Source of the DNA: Craterostigma plantagineum
Taxonomy: Eukaryota > Streptophyta > Magnoliopsida > Lamiales > Linderniaceae
NCBI GenBank assembly: GCA_027422505.1
Contig: JAPQWV010001374.1
Span: forward strand, 28,947-92,946
Direction: 5' to 3'
DNA length: 64,000 bases
The position numbers were made by a program, and so were the translations under genes. A model generated the notes under the pieces. The model saw only the letters and a program-made list of their open reading frames with translations, was not told the origin of the DNA and ran no database searches. Below, piece by piece: positions 37,516 through 48,430 of this stretch. How positions within the stretch are numbered: position 1 is the stretch's first letter; each line of letters begins with the position of its first letter.

Positions 37516-40500
37516 ATGCAGGTTTTGGTCATTAGAGAGAAAGAGAAGGGAAGGGTATGTGTTACTGGTGGAACTGGTTATTACGGTTCATGGATAATTA
37601 AGAGGTTGTTTGAAGATGGTTACTTTGTGCACACAACTGTAAGAATGGATTCAGGTCAGTTCAATTTGATCATCTGATCATGTTCTCTAACAATTTGATT
37701 TGATATATGGCGATGTAAAACGTTTTTTTTCAGAGGTTAAAAGGGACATAAGCTACCTCACTAACCTCGCCGGCGCATCAGAAAGGCTGACGGTCTTCCA
37801 CGCCGACATGGACGCCGGAGAGTTTTGCACCGGCGATCAAAGGCTGCGACGGAGTATTCCACGTGGCGCACCCCATTGACCTCGAAGAGAGAGAATCCGA
37901 AGAAATCAACAACCGAAGGGTCATCACTGCGATGCAAGGAATCTTACAAGTTCGTATATTTATATATACACGAAATCTCTTGTCATAATTAGAATTTCTC
38001 TCCACTAAATAGAATGCCTACACATCGTCATACATAGTAAGTTGGAGGGTAATAAGAAATTAGAAACTCGCTAAAATTGGAGAAGCCGTGGCTTTCTAAA
38101 AATAAAAATATATATAATCAATTCTAATCAAATTACGTCATCACCGGAAAGTTTTATTTTATTTATTGAGTGTAGACCATCTCCAACCGAAAAACTCATT
38201 CACAATCTCAAACTCATTCACAAAATCAAAATGCATTAATCCTTCTCCAACCATTAAACCTAGGGGTGGGCATCGGGTCGGGTAGTCGGGTATCGGGTAA
38301 TTCGGGTTCGGGTAGTTCGGGTTCGGGTTAAGATTTTCACTACCCAAACCCGACCCGATTTACGGCGGGTACCCGCTTGTCGGGTATATATTGGGTTCGG
38401 GTACCCGACGTCGGGTAGTCGGGTATCCGATTTTAATTGGATATGACTAAAATATTATAATTTAATACAAATCAAAATATTCATTTATATATCAATATCA
38501 CTTACAAGTTACAATATTTGGATATTTTGTATTAATATCACTTACAATATTTGGATATTTTGTTTTCAATAAATAATATATACATATCTTTATATGTTTA
38601 TTTATAAATTATGAGAATATATTTTAAATATTTATATATGCATTGATATAAAAATATCACTTGTTAATTATACAATTAAAATAAAAAATTAGTCGAAATA
38701 TTTTTTAAAACTTTAACATCATTCAAGTTAGATATTGATATATGTAATTATATTTTTTAATGTTTATGTACAAAACTAATAGTTTTTAAAAAATAATATA
38801 TCGGGTACCCGAATAACCCGATCGGGTAGTAAATTACTACCCGATACCCGATCCGATTAATAATTATCGGTATCGGGTATCCGATACCCGACAAATAACC
38901 CGAACTACCCGACCCGAACTACCCGAACCCGATCGGGTTCGGGTAAAACCCGAATACCCGAACCCGAACGCCCACCCCTAATTAAACCCATCAAACTCAA
39001 AATAATATTGTCAAAATATTATCTTTCATACCAACTTTGCTTAATTACAAATTTTACCCATAGACAATTAAAAACATTATTAAAGTATTTATATATGATT
39101 TACTTATTTAATTTAATATAAATAAACATTATTTACGTGTTTTGTAAATATAAAAGAATAAATTGACAGATTAAAATATTCTATAAGAAAAAACAAATAT
39201 ATTAATTGGGAAAATTATAAAAATGAGTCAGTAAGTATGTCAATTTTCGATTTTGGGTCACTATGTTTGCCAGTTGCAAAATTAGGTCACTAAGTATGTA
39301 TATAGTAACAAAATTGGGTTACATACATACTTAATGACCCAAATTTGTAACTATATACATAATTAGTGACCTAGTTTTGTTACTATATACATACTTAGTG
39401 ACATAATTTTGTAACTAGTGAGCCAATTTTGTTACTATATACTAGTTAGTGACCTAGTTTTGTAACTGAAAAACTTAATGACCCAAAATCAAATAATGGT
39501 ATATTTAGTGGCCAATTTTTATAATTTTGCTTTATAATTTAATAGGGGTCCTTTTGTAGGAGTGCAAAAATTATGTGTTGGTTAATATTGCAAACGCATA
39601 GATGCGTTTTTTTTTGTGAGAGAAATTTGGACAATCACATTTTCCATTTGCGTTATGGTGTCGGTTGGATCACTTTTGTTATTTGGTTCTGTTTTGCGCA
39701 TTGCGTGGAGATGCTCTTACATAGTTTTGACAGTCTTTGAATTGTACTTTTCGGACTTGATGAGTAACTTGTTGAAAATTCAATGGGATCACTACGTGAG
39801 TGAGAGTACGCACGTACATGGGACGAACACAATAGTGTAACAGCTAAACAACAAAAAGGAAGCCGAAGACTACAAATGAGCACTTACTGTAAAATATATA
39901 TTACTAAATAACCGTATAATGTTCGTATTTTTCAGGCATGTGCTGATTCGAAAACCGTGAAAAGAGTGGTGTATACGTCGAGCCTAGCAACAGTTTCTTA
40001 CAGCGAAGTCATCTGCAGGGATCTTGGACGAGACAAGCTGGACAGACGTGGACTATGTCCGAAAATTAAGAACTTTTGCGGGCCCATACATAGTGAGCAA
40101 AACCCTAACCGAGAGAGCTGCCATAGAATATGCAGACAAGCTTGGCATCGACCTCGTCACTGTGATCCCATCGTGGACCGTGGGACCCTTCATCTGTCCA
40201 AAGATCCCAGATTCTGTGCAAGTATTCATGGCCTTGATTCTTGGTACTATATGTTTGATTTGATAGTTATAGGATGTTGCTTCATTTTTTACTGATTATC
40301 TATGTCGAACAAAGAAGGTTAGGCTCTAATAAAAGGGGGTCTCATATATATGCCGCCAGGCTGTGAAGAATTTTATCCAAGCTTAATGCAGACAAGTTTC
40401 ATTCACATCGATGACATTGCAAGAATCCACATACATCTCTTCGAATGTCCTGAAGCGAAGGGACGTTACGTTTGCTCGGCGGTCGAGGCTACCATAGACG

Positions 40501-40801
40501 ATTTGGCTCATTTTTTATCTGCTAAATACCCTGAATTTAAATCCCAACATCGGAGTGAGTTTCTTGAGTATTTGAACGAGTACTTCCAACTTATATTACT
40601 ACATAGATACATGCTGTTTAATTTCTTGTCTCCTTTCTCTCTCTCATTTTCTTTGCAGGGCATGGAAGGATATGAAACCGGTTAATCCTGTCAGCAACAT
40701 ATCAAGCAAGAAGCTAATGGAAACTGGATTATGTTCGAAAATGACTCGAAGAAATGTTCGATGGAGCCATCAAGTGTTGCAAGGAAAAGGGCATCCTCTA
40801 A
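37516..40801 (+). CDS. Second DFR/vestitone reductase-like gene, frameshifted
   Basis: A tandem paralogue of the reductase at 34711 with the same five-exon structure: 37516-37654, 37734-37949, 39936-40243, 40360-40554, 40658-40801. It keeps [32 protein letters not shown], the catalytic [17 protein letters not shown] and [16 protein letters not shown]. One-base shifts occur near 37812, 40015-40022 and 40538-40542, and at least two more in the last exon (about 40730-40750). Catalytic residues are intact in the bridged frames. Intron 2 has grown to about 2 kb through nested MITEs. It may be a decaying pseudogene, since it has more shifts than its neighbour; but other genes here show the same error type, so I leave it as a probable gene. 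Confidence 0.78.
38261..38980. mobile_element. hAT MITE with perfect 8-bp target duplication
   Basis: A 720-bp element with inverted ends TAGGGGTGGGC and GCCCACCCCTA, flanked on both sides by ATTAAACC (38253-38260 and 38981-38988). An 8-bp duplication with TAGGGGTGGGCA-like ends is diagnostic of a widespread plant hAT MITE group. Sub-terminal parts are rich in TCGGGTA and ACCCGAAC motifs in opposite orientation; the middle is AT-rich. No transposase. Confidence 0.9.
39208..39530. mobile_element. GGTCACTAAG-type fold-back element, diverged copy
   Basis: It starts GGGAAAATTATAAAAATG and ends TTTTTATAATTTTGC, with repeated TTAGGTCACTAAGTATG and its complement. It is related to the palindromic MITEs at 27166 and 33866 but shorter and more diverged. 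Confidence 0.6.
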
Positions 40802-41403
40802 ATTAGACTTCATTGCTATCTCTTGGTTGAAGAACAATGCTTGGAACTATTCAAGAACTGATCTAATACTTGGATAGATATTCCTTATGATGCAATGAGC
40901 TAAGGTTTCAAGAATCACAAATAAAAGACTGTCATCAGATGATGAAACTGCTTCGATACCATTCATAATAAAAATGGACTTTCATTACTGTAGAATGCCA
41001 AGACAACAAGTCAATCTGCCCATTCCAAAATATCAATTGAAAACAGGGAAAGATACAGCTATAGATACAAAAGCTTAAAACAGAGCGATATCGAAATCTC
41101 AGCTCACTCCCAACTCAAAAATCAATCGAATGTTACAGTCATAGGGGTCAACAAAAAGGAGATTAAACTATATGCAAAGATGCAAGAAACAACCATACAT
41201 TAACCAGACAACGCTGAATAATAACTCCCAAAAACTAAAACTATAGTTACCAGACAGAGCCCCTCCTATGTCCACCCACTTTCAACAGCAAAATTATGAC
41301 GAAAAAATGGGACAAATCAAAGAAACTTTTGACGAGTGGATTTCACTGAGATTTTAAAAAATCTATGCAATCTCCCCATTTCTGCATCCACCATCACCAC
41401 AAT
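40802..41403. other. Spacer between convergent genes
   Basis: Presumed 3' untranslated regions of the second reductase (+) and of the FAR1-like-region protein gene (-). No further gene seen. Confidence 0.6.
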
Positions 41404-43245
41404 CTACTTCAGGTTGAGCCCGCAAGGCGAGTCGAACCACTTTGGGTTCTCATGATAGAAGCCATCAACTACATGTATGCCCGTAAGACCTATTAAATCT
41501 TGATCTATCGCATCGACATGTGGCACATGCCTTAACGACTTGGTGGTCAGCTTTTCGGCGAACTTCCCACCACACTTCAGCCACTTCACTTCCTTACAAG
41601 ACTCCCCAACTCTCATTTGATCCCATGAAGCAACCTCACCAAGCGTTCTTCCAAAGCTGTCCTCATCATCTTCGATCATGTCTGCATCTTTTCCATCGCC
41701 CCAATCTGGCAAGTCGTGCTGCACAACCAGCATATCATCGAGGTACTGGTGCTTTTCGGAGGAAAACAACAGAGATTTCGGCCCATCGCCGGCGATGCTT
41801 TTCACCTTGTTAAAAAGATCGAAGAGCTCGCTTGACACAGAGCCCAAATTCTCAGGTGGTGTCCTCCCTATCCTGCCCTCGAGCAGCCCTAACTCGTTCT
41901 TCAAATCGTTCACTTGCTGCATGACTGTGTCGTGCAAATCCCCAGAAGATTCTTTTCCCCAGAATTCAAGATTTTCGCCATTTTCTTCCTCGCTGGTCAC
42001 ACCGTACAACACCTCACTGTCCATGAAAAACCCCCCTTTGTGCCCAACCACTCGATGCATGATCCTCGCATTCCCGTCCAATGGCCCAGGTTCGTGGCCA
42101 GAATGTACTGCATAGAGCTTAAAGACTGCAGTTCCCTCCTCCTCGTAAACAAATGTCTTGTCCTTATCGTTATAGTTTGTTATAGGAACAATCGCCCTAA
42201 TCCTAAAGCCACACCCACATCTCTTCGACATATAAGGCTCCCTCTTCAGACTCCTAATCTTCTTGGCTGATGCTGGCATACCAGCTCTATGACACGCATA
42301 GTCCTTCACCTCCGCCATGAATGGCTTGTACCTAATATACTTCTGCCTAATGCAAAGTACAACCTTATGCTTCACGGCCAATTGCTGCAGCTTCGCAGCC
42401 ACTTCTTTGGCGGGAACATCGAACGACTCGGTGTACTCGAATCTCCTTCTCTTCGACCTCGGCGCACAGCCACTCATCTCGTCTGCACAAATCCTACAGG
42501 CGTCCACGCAAGTTCTGACGTAACTCTCTGGAATCCCATAAAACTTTGCCCCGACGGTCCAAACCTGCTTGATCCTATCCACAGTTTCTCTCAGCCCAAG
42601 GTGCTTGAAATCTGCATCGCTGTGAAAGGACATCACTATGTCCTGCCACTGATCCACGTGGGACACGAACTGATTCAAGTTGTTCTTGAAGCAGAGCAAA
42701 TTACTGTCCAGGTGGTCGCCGGCTAGATTCAACGCGGAAGCTTGGATGGGTGACACCTGTAAGACAGTGAGCTTGTCCTGAATCCGCTTCCACGCAGTCA
42801 CGTAAGCGGTGCCCTCGTGCCGATCTTTCCAAACCGATCTCCAGCTGGAGAGCACCGATGGCAAGGTCGCGCCTTTGATCTCGTCGGAGGTCGCCAGTCG
42901 CCCTTCGATTAGGGTTTGGATCATGAGCGCGTGGGACTGCTTAGTGAAGGTGTAGAACTGGGACGAGATGTGCGGGTCGGGGCAGATGCTGATTTGGGGG
43001 AAATCGCCGGGTTTTAAGAAATTAGGGTTCGATTGATCGGGCAAAAGGGCGTCGCTCGCCGGAAGGCTGTGCTGCTGCTGCTCGGCGTCGGATGAGGCGT
43101 GACTGACGTCATCTTCTTCGAAGAGATAGAAGGCGTCGTCGCCAAGCTGGGGCTGGGATTGGGCGTGGTGAGGGTTCAAGAAATTGGAATCGAAGAGGTC
43201 TTCTCCGATCTTGTTTAAGCTGTTCTTGTTCATGGTGAGAGCCAA
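41404..43245 (-). CDS. Conserved plant protein with zinc-binding FAR1/MULE-like region, function unknown
   Basis: An uninterrupted 613-residue frame, notable among so many frameshifted genes. I recognise it as a type conserved in angiosperms but cannot name a function. Residues about 100-250 are helical and resemble the zinc-binding region of integrase or transposase proteins (CVDACRICADE). A basic stretch APRSKRRRF could be a nuclear signal. The centre (about 285-390) has CIRQKYIRYKPFMAEVKDY, KRCGCGFRIRAIVPITNYN and KLYAVHSGHEPGPLDGNA, which recalls the FAR1-type DNA-binding domain derived from Mutator-like transposases. The tail is acidic. Reading it as a domesticated transposase relative is inference. 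The start at 43245 gives an MALTMNKN N-terminus; a second Met is four residues on. Confidence 0.6.
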   Translation of the reverse strand: MALTMNKNSLNKIGEDLFDSNFLNPHHAQSQPQLGDDAFYLFEEDDVSHASSDAEQQQHSLPASDALLPDQSNPNFLKPGDFPQISICPDPHISSQFYTFTKQSHALMIQTLIEGRLATSDEIKGATLPSVLSSWRSVWKDRHEGTAYVTAWKRIQDKLTVLQVSPIQASALNLAGDHLDSNLLCFKNNLNQFVSHVDQWQDIVMSFHSDADFKHLGLRETVDRIKQVWTVGAKFYGIPESYVRTCVDACRICADEMSGCAPRSKRRRFEYTESFDVPAKEVAAKLQQLAVKHKVVLCIRQKYIRYKPFMAEVKDYACHRAGMPASAKKIRSLKREPYMSKRCGCGFRIRAIVPITNYNDKDKTFVYEEEGTAVFKLYAVHSGHEPGPLDGNARIMHRVVGHKGGFFMDSEVLYGVTSEEENGENLEFWGKESSGDLHDTVMQQVNDLKNELGLLEGRIGRTPPENLGSVSSELFDLFNKVKSIAGDGPKSLLFSSEKHQYLDDMLVVQHDLPDWGDGKDADMIEDDEDSFGRTLGEVASWDQMRVGESCKEVKWLKCGGKFAEKLTTKSLRHVPHVDAIDQDLIGLTGIHVVDGFYHENPKWFDSPCGLNLK

Positions 43246-43855
43246 AGAAAAAAGCTACAAACAGCAATCAATCAACATGGAGAAGATTAGACCGAGATTT
43301 TATTACAAGGTTCCATTTGAATTTCGGAGCTGTGTTCTTTCAACTGCGGATTTTTGTTTCAATTGGGGAAGATGAAGTGAAGCAGCAGAAAGGAACAGCT
43401 TTGTACTTTTTAGGATGTATAACTTGCCTTGTTGACTCGGTGTGGCCCCACAAACGACACGAGTTTTCGTCATTTATTATTTCTAAATTGAAAAATGAAA
43501 TATACATTTTCCTTTTTGACAAGTAAAGAAATTGATAAGTAATCACAAAGTAACTTGTAAATTCAAACATTTAATCAGTATCGAATTCTTTCTTGTTAGT
43601 GTTACCACCTATTGTAAGTGAAATGGAAAAGTGAGTTCAGAGTTGTTTTTTGTCTTGAAGGAAATAAATAAAAAGGAACGAGGTACAAGTACAACCGTTT
43701 TAAAGTTGTTTTTGTCTTAATATACAACTCAAGTAAACTTGAAATGGTACAAAAACGAGTCGTACATTGAAAAGAAGCCAATGCATCGGCCTTACACAAA
43801 CACTAGATAACAAACACACAACGGATCGAGCAAAGAGATTGAACTGAAGTTGATA
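43246..43855. other. Spacer between two minus-strand genes
   Basis: Leader and promoter of the unknown protein gene, and 3' region of the LBD gene. No further gene seen. Confidence 0.6.
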
Positions 43856-44469
43856 TCATTCATCCTCAGCTTCTTCGTTTTCTTGAAGATCATCAAGAAA
43901 AGCTATCTCCTGCGCCGTTTCATCGGACTTTGAAAAGTCCAAAAGAGTCGTCATTTGCGAAGACATGGAAGAGCAATTGTACGAATGATGCAAAGGAGTG
44001 TGATGATACTGAAGTGTCGATATACGAGCTTGAGTACAAGCAAGTTCAGCCTGCAGATTAACGATCTAATATGCAAATATTGAAAATGATATGTCAGTAA
44101 TTTAAGACACAAGTTTATTTCCCATGCATGAATTCTTGCAATAATCATATTCACCTGTTGCTGTAGAGCGAATATATGGGCAACACAGCCGTAGATAGGG
44201 TCTCTAACCCTAGCCAGCGCCTCATAGCAGAGGGTCACAACAGCCTCGAGCCGCCTCGCCGGCGGCAGCCTCGTCAGCAGCTTCGACGCATTGCTGGCGC
44301 CGAAAACTCGGTGAACCGCCGCGAAGTGAGCCGTGCCTTCGTCGGAGTCGAAGTAAGGGGCAAAAACGCAGCCCATCACGCACTTTCTCCTCAGAAATTT
44401 GCAGGCCCCGCACGGCCCGTTAGAAGAAGAAAACCCGCCGGCGTAGACTACGCTTGCGTTGGTGCTCAT
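43856..44469 (-). CDS. LBD: LOB-domain (LBD) transcription factor, class I, LBD16/18/29-like
   Basis: LBD proteins are plant-only DNA-binding regulators of organ boundaries and lateral root initiation. Exon 1 is 44155-44469 and exon 2 43856-44065, with a GT-AG intron and phase 0, giving 174 residues without frameshift. The LOB domain has the zinc-finger-like [15 protein letters not shown] (CX2CX6CX3C), the GAS block [14 protein letters not shown], and a C-terminal coiled coil crossing the splice site ([16 protein letters not shown] then [12 protein letters not shown]). These mark class I. The short acidic tail ([12 protein letters not shown]) and overall size fit the LBD16, LBD18, LBD29 and LBD33 group, many of which respond to auxin. 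Clade placement is by eye. Confidence 0.92.
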
Positions 44470-44537
44470 TTCTTTTTTCTAATTTTCCTTTTTAGGAGAT
44501 GGATGCATATACTGCTTCGGTTTAGCTAGAGAGTTGG

Positions 44538-44545
44538 TATTTATA
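44538..44545 (-). promoter_or_regulatory. TATA box of LBD gene
   Basis: The minus strand reads TATAAATA, 69 bases upstream of the LBD start codon, a textbook spacing for a short leader. Confidence 0.55.
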
Positions 44546-45894
44546 CAATTGATAGATGATATGATGATTTAATGTGGTGGGGCTGGTTTGAGTGTAGATT
44601 TAGACAATAGTTTTGGGACGATTGCGTTGTACGTTGGGTAAATAGTGTTAGACTATTGGCTTAGTGTAGTATATAGTATGGGTGTTGTGTCTTAATATGG
44701 GAATTTCTTTGTTTTTTGGCTCGAGTTCTTCGGCTAGTAAACTATGGTAACAAGTTTTCGTATTTGCTTACCCACCGTATATCTAATTTTTACTATAGTC
44801 ATTAAATTCAAACTGATTATTATCAAGAAGCAAAGTAAGTGAAGCAAAAGAGTGAAATTTTGATTTAATGTTGGAGAAAATGAGTTCGCGTGAAGCAATA
44901 GACGTATTTCGCCTACGACATATATACATCATGGAATTTATTTATTACGGTGGTCACTCATAGTCAAACGCCGTCGAGAGCCACCGTGTGAGCTGTGCTG
45001 ACGCACGTGTGAGTGAGTTAACTCAGTATCAGACAAATCTTAATAATGTTCAATTCAAAGTCCATTCTTTCTTCTTTTGTCATATCCATCAGTCACACTA
45101 TCAACATCACTCACAGTAGAGTGGATGTGTTCTGAAAACCCTAGTTGCCTTTGCTTGCTAAATGCTAGCTAGCTTCATTTAAGTAATAATAGAAAATAAA
45201 AATGGACACAAACAAGCTAGATACACATGTTTTATTTCTATTTTTAAACATGATCTGGCATTGAAAATTTATTCGTTATCTGCCTCGTTACTGCCTTGTG
45301 CGTGAAGTGAATTTAACCTTTAGGACGAATTAATGTGTTTGGAGAAATGCTTACATACAATATTATAATTATATTTATTTTTACAAATTAACAACTATAC
45401 GACGGTCTTCCTTCTTTCACTGAATCAGCGGTCGGAGGTTAATGAGGTTAGCAGTCTATGACTGGGCAAAGTCAAGACCACATTAAATAATCTCGTTTAT
45501 CGAAGCTATTAATATCCAAACACGCGTGTATAGGCCCACAATAACTTTTATATTTCGGAAAATCATTCAACAAAATGCATACCAATCAACTTCCTTCTAG
45601 CGATTTTCACACTCTCCTTAATCTTACAAGTTATTTTATCATTTCCGAATACAATAATTCTCATGGGTAAGAGTAGAAATGTTGAAACAAAGATTTGCCC
45701 AGAAGCACAATTAGATTGAGCCAATGGTCGAAAGAGTATTTAAAGTTGGAATGGACGGTCTAAAATTCATTTATATTTTGTTAAAAAAATCGAGAGTAGC
45801 CACAAATTTTGCGTCTGATTGAACGTACTTGCTCTATATTTCCGAGTCAACTACCTAGGTTTTGACCGAGACAATTCACTTATAAATACAATGT

Positions 45895-46039
45895 TATGTG
45901 GTATTTATCAATACATCTTAGGATCATAGATCGACAGCTGATGTGACACAACAAGTGCCGTAAGACGTGAACATGCCACATCACCATCATATTTGTCGAT
46001 CTATGGCACATAAGATGTGTTGATAATGCAATATCACAT
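45895..46039. mobile_element. Short fold-back (MITE-like) inverted repeat
   Basis: The left arm (TATCAATACATCTTAGGATC, ATAGATCGACA) and the right arm (TTTGTCGATCTAT, AAGATGTGTTGATA) are imperfect complements separated by about 55 bases. It looks like a small fold-back MITE; ends and target duplication are unclear. Confidence 0.5.
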
Positions 46040-46140
46040 TTAATGTTGAAGTGACATGATGATTTGACACGAATCGGTGTCAAATCAGCAGGTGCTCACG
46101 TAAGGTGAGCACCATATCATTCCTCTATTTATAAAATAAT

Positions 46141-46524
46141 GGGGCATTTTCATTTCACGGCCTCTCATAACTATCATTTAGGATTTAGGCTCACTTGGCA
46201 AAAAATTTAGTTTTAAGGACCTATTTTTGTGCAATAGCACTTCAATGCTCTTACATACCAGTATGTTGAAATTATGTACCACAAAACCATAATCCGGTAC
46301 CCGTTTATGATCATCTGATACCAGTTTATTTTTTGCAGTACCACTTTGTTGTTTTGACATACCAGTATGTTCAAAGTTTGTAACGTAAAACGATTATTCT
46401 ATACCCGTTCATATATTTTTCGTACCACTTTTTTACGCCACACAAAATGTGTCACTTAACCTAAAAAATTCTTAAATTGAATTCAAAATCAAACCCTTAA
46501 TGGGGCCTGGTTTCGAATTGACCC
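46141..46524 (-). mobile_element. Mutator-like MITE, copy A3
   Basis: Reverse-oriented relative of the elements at 5874 and 15591, running from GGGGCATTTTCATTTC to TTTCGAATTGACCC. Flanks TAAAATAAT and TCAAATAAT match at 8 of 9 positions, again a Mutator-size target duplication. Confidence 0.72.
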
Positions 46525-47277
46525 TCAAATAATACATAAACATGGTCGATATTTATAATCATCACGTGTGTATCTCGTGTCGTCTATCCTATAAACCGTA
46601 GCACTGCAGAAAGTTCAATGAAGTGAAAATAAAACCGCCGGCAATTACGGCGGAAAGTTGCGACTTGTTTCATTATTTGCCCAAGTCAATAGAACGTCTT
46701 AACTTGCATTATATTATTTTATTTTAGACCGTTACATTTCATAATTCGCAAAAAGTACCTAAATCGTAGAAGTGCGTTTGTTTATAGGAGGATTCGGACA
46801 ACATTTTCCAGTGTTGTCTATACGTCTTTGTTTCATAATCATACATTGATTGACTAGGTATCATCTCAAAAAGAGGTTAAAAGTGTGAATCTACTACTTC
46901 AAATAAACAAAATGGGGGATCTTCAAGGGAAAAAACCATACGACGGCCGTTAGCTATTTATATTAGTTTAGTTCTTCCTCGTATGCATATGAACACTCTC
47001 AAGATCATTCATTTATACATCTCAAAGCTGTAATACTAAGTCACACTTGTCACCAAAAGCACAAAAAACATCACGTGCTTTCCCATCATTCATTAGCAAG
47101 TCTAGTCCAGAAAAAACCCATCATCGACTTATCTTGTTTCTATCCTCGCTCGCCCTTTTTAAATAATAACAATAATCTATTATCATCATAAATCCCATTT
47201 ATATCTTGATATCATCGTCGTCTACCTTATAGACTTCATCGACCCTCTTTATAATCTAATCTGATAACATCTTAACG

Positions 47278-47834
47278 ATGGGTTTAGCCTCTCTAAGAGC
47301 ATGCTTAAAGTCCAAATTCAAGAAACTCGTTGAAAGCAGCTGCAAGTTCATGAAGGATTCCAAGAAACCCTCTTTTGTTTCACAATCCATCGGAATTTCG
47401 ACCCAATTGAAGTGCGTTTTCGAGCTCATAGACTCTAACGGCGACGGGAAAATCTCGCCGGCGGAGCTTACACGGCTTTTGCTCAACATGGGACATGAGA
47501 ATAAGGCGATGGCTGCTAAAGAAGCTCAAGTAATGGTCAAAGAAATGGACTGCAACTGCGATGGCTACGTTGACTTCGACGAGTTTATGACTGTTATGGA
47601 AGAAAGTGATCGTTGGGTGGATGGGACCATTTTGGAGGAGACGTTTAGAGTATTCGACGAGGATAATAACGGTCTTATTTCTGCTAAGGAGCTGAAGAGT
47701 GTTCTTCAAGGCTTTGCTGTGGAAAATACAGTGTAAGAGAGTGCAGAGACATGATCAAAGGTGTGGATAGAGATGGCGATGGATATGTGAATTTTGAGGA
47801 GTTTAAGTGTATGATGAGTTACTGTGATCAATAA
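47278..47834 (+). CDS. CML: Calmodulin-like protein (CML) with four EF-hands
   Basis: A calcium sensor protein that would change shape on binding calcium and relay it to target proteins. A basic N-terminal extension ([17 protein letters not shown]) precedes four EF-hand loops: [36 protein letters not shown] and [12 protein letters not shown]. All four keep Asp at position 1 and Glu at 12. Met-Gly at the start with a nearby Cys could allow acylation and membrane attachment, which is inference. A one-base loss near 47728-47740 breaks the frame between hands 3 and 4; after it the sequence continues as [16 protein letters not shown] to the stop at 47834. About 185 residues, intronless, as usual for CMLs. 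Confidence 0.9.
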
Positions 47835-48386
47835 GCCTTTTTTATGGATGGATCTCCATCAAATTAAATAAGAAAAAGTAGTGATCTCTTTGTTTTGATT
47901 TGTTTACTGGCATAAAGTGGTGGATGAGCAGGAAGAAAAAAGAGGGGCATTGAGCCCAATTGTAATTTAAATGTGTATTATGAGTGGACTATTGGGCTTA
48001 TGTTCAACAATACAATTAAAATTTTATATTTATATATGTTCAAACGTTTTTATGGGCCTTTGTTTGAGAGTTTATATATTCCATGAGATTATGGTCTTAT
48101 ACCACTTTCCTCTTTTTTTTTTTTCATTTTTTTTTACATATATACAAATCGAGCTAATTCCAAATTTCCATGGAACAATGTACGGAACGTTATGATCCAT
48201 AAATATTTTTTTTTCCCAAATTGTCGGTTCCTGAGAACCTCTATTTTCAATGTTAAATTAAACTAAGATTTCGTTCAACAAAGTTACATCATTCTCAATT
48301 TTATCCCTTGAATTGTTAAATTAAACCAAGACTTGCGTAAAACCTAGGGCTAGCAAAATAACCTAACAACCATGTTATAATACATA

Positions 48387-48430
48387 CTAGTATAATTCGT
48401 GCGTCGCTCGAAATATTTTAGTACGATGGG
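48387..48430 (-). mobile_element. Possible Helitron 3' terminus
   Basis: On the minus strand, a GC-rich hairpin (CGAGCGACGCACG) is followed by AATTATACTAG and then T, the classic plant Helitron 3' end. I could not find the matching TC start, so the element may be long, truncated or spurious. Confidence 0.4.

Larger units (their letters stand above)
38173..39718. mobile_element. MITE with CATCTCCAACCG ends, split by two insertions
   Basis: The left end AGACCATCTCCAACCG and the right end GTGGAGATGCTCTTA form an imperfect inverted pair like the element near 12951-13578. A hAT MITE (38261-38980) and a GGTCACTAAG-type element (39208-39530) lie inside it, all within intron 2 of the second reductase. 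Borders approximate. Confidence 0.4.
44546..47277. other. 2.7-kb intergenic region
   Basis: Promoters of the LBD (-) and calmodulin-like (+) genes back to back. It contains a fold-back element (45895-46039) and a Mutator-like MITE (46141-46524). No reading frame of recognisable family. Confidence 0.6.

Noticed and set aside
41520..42726. Several plus-strand frames of 97-145 codons
   Set aside because: They are antisense shadows of the intact 613-residue minus-strand gene.
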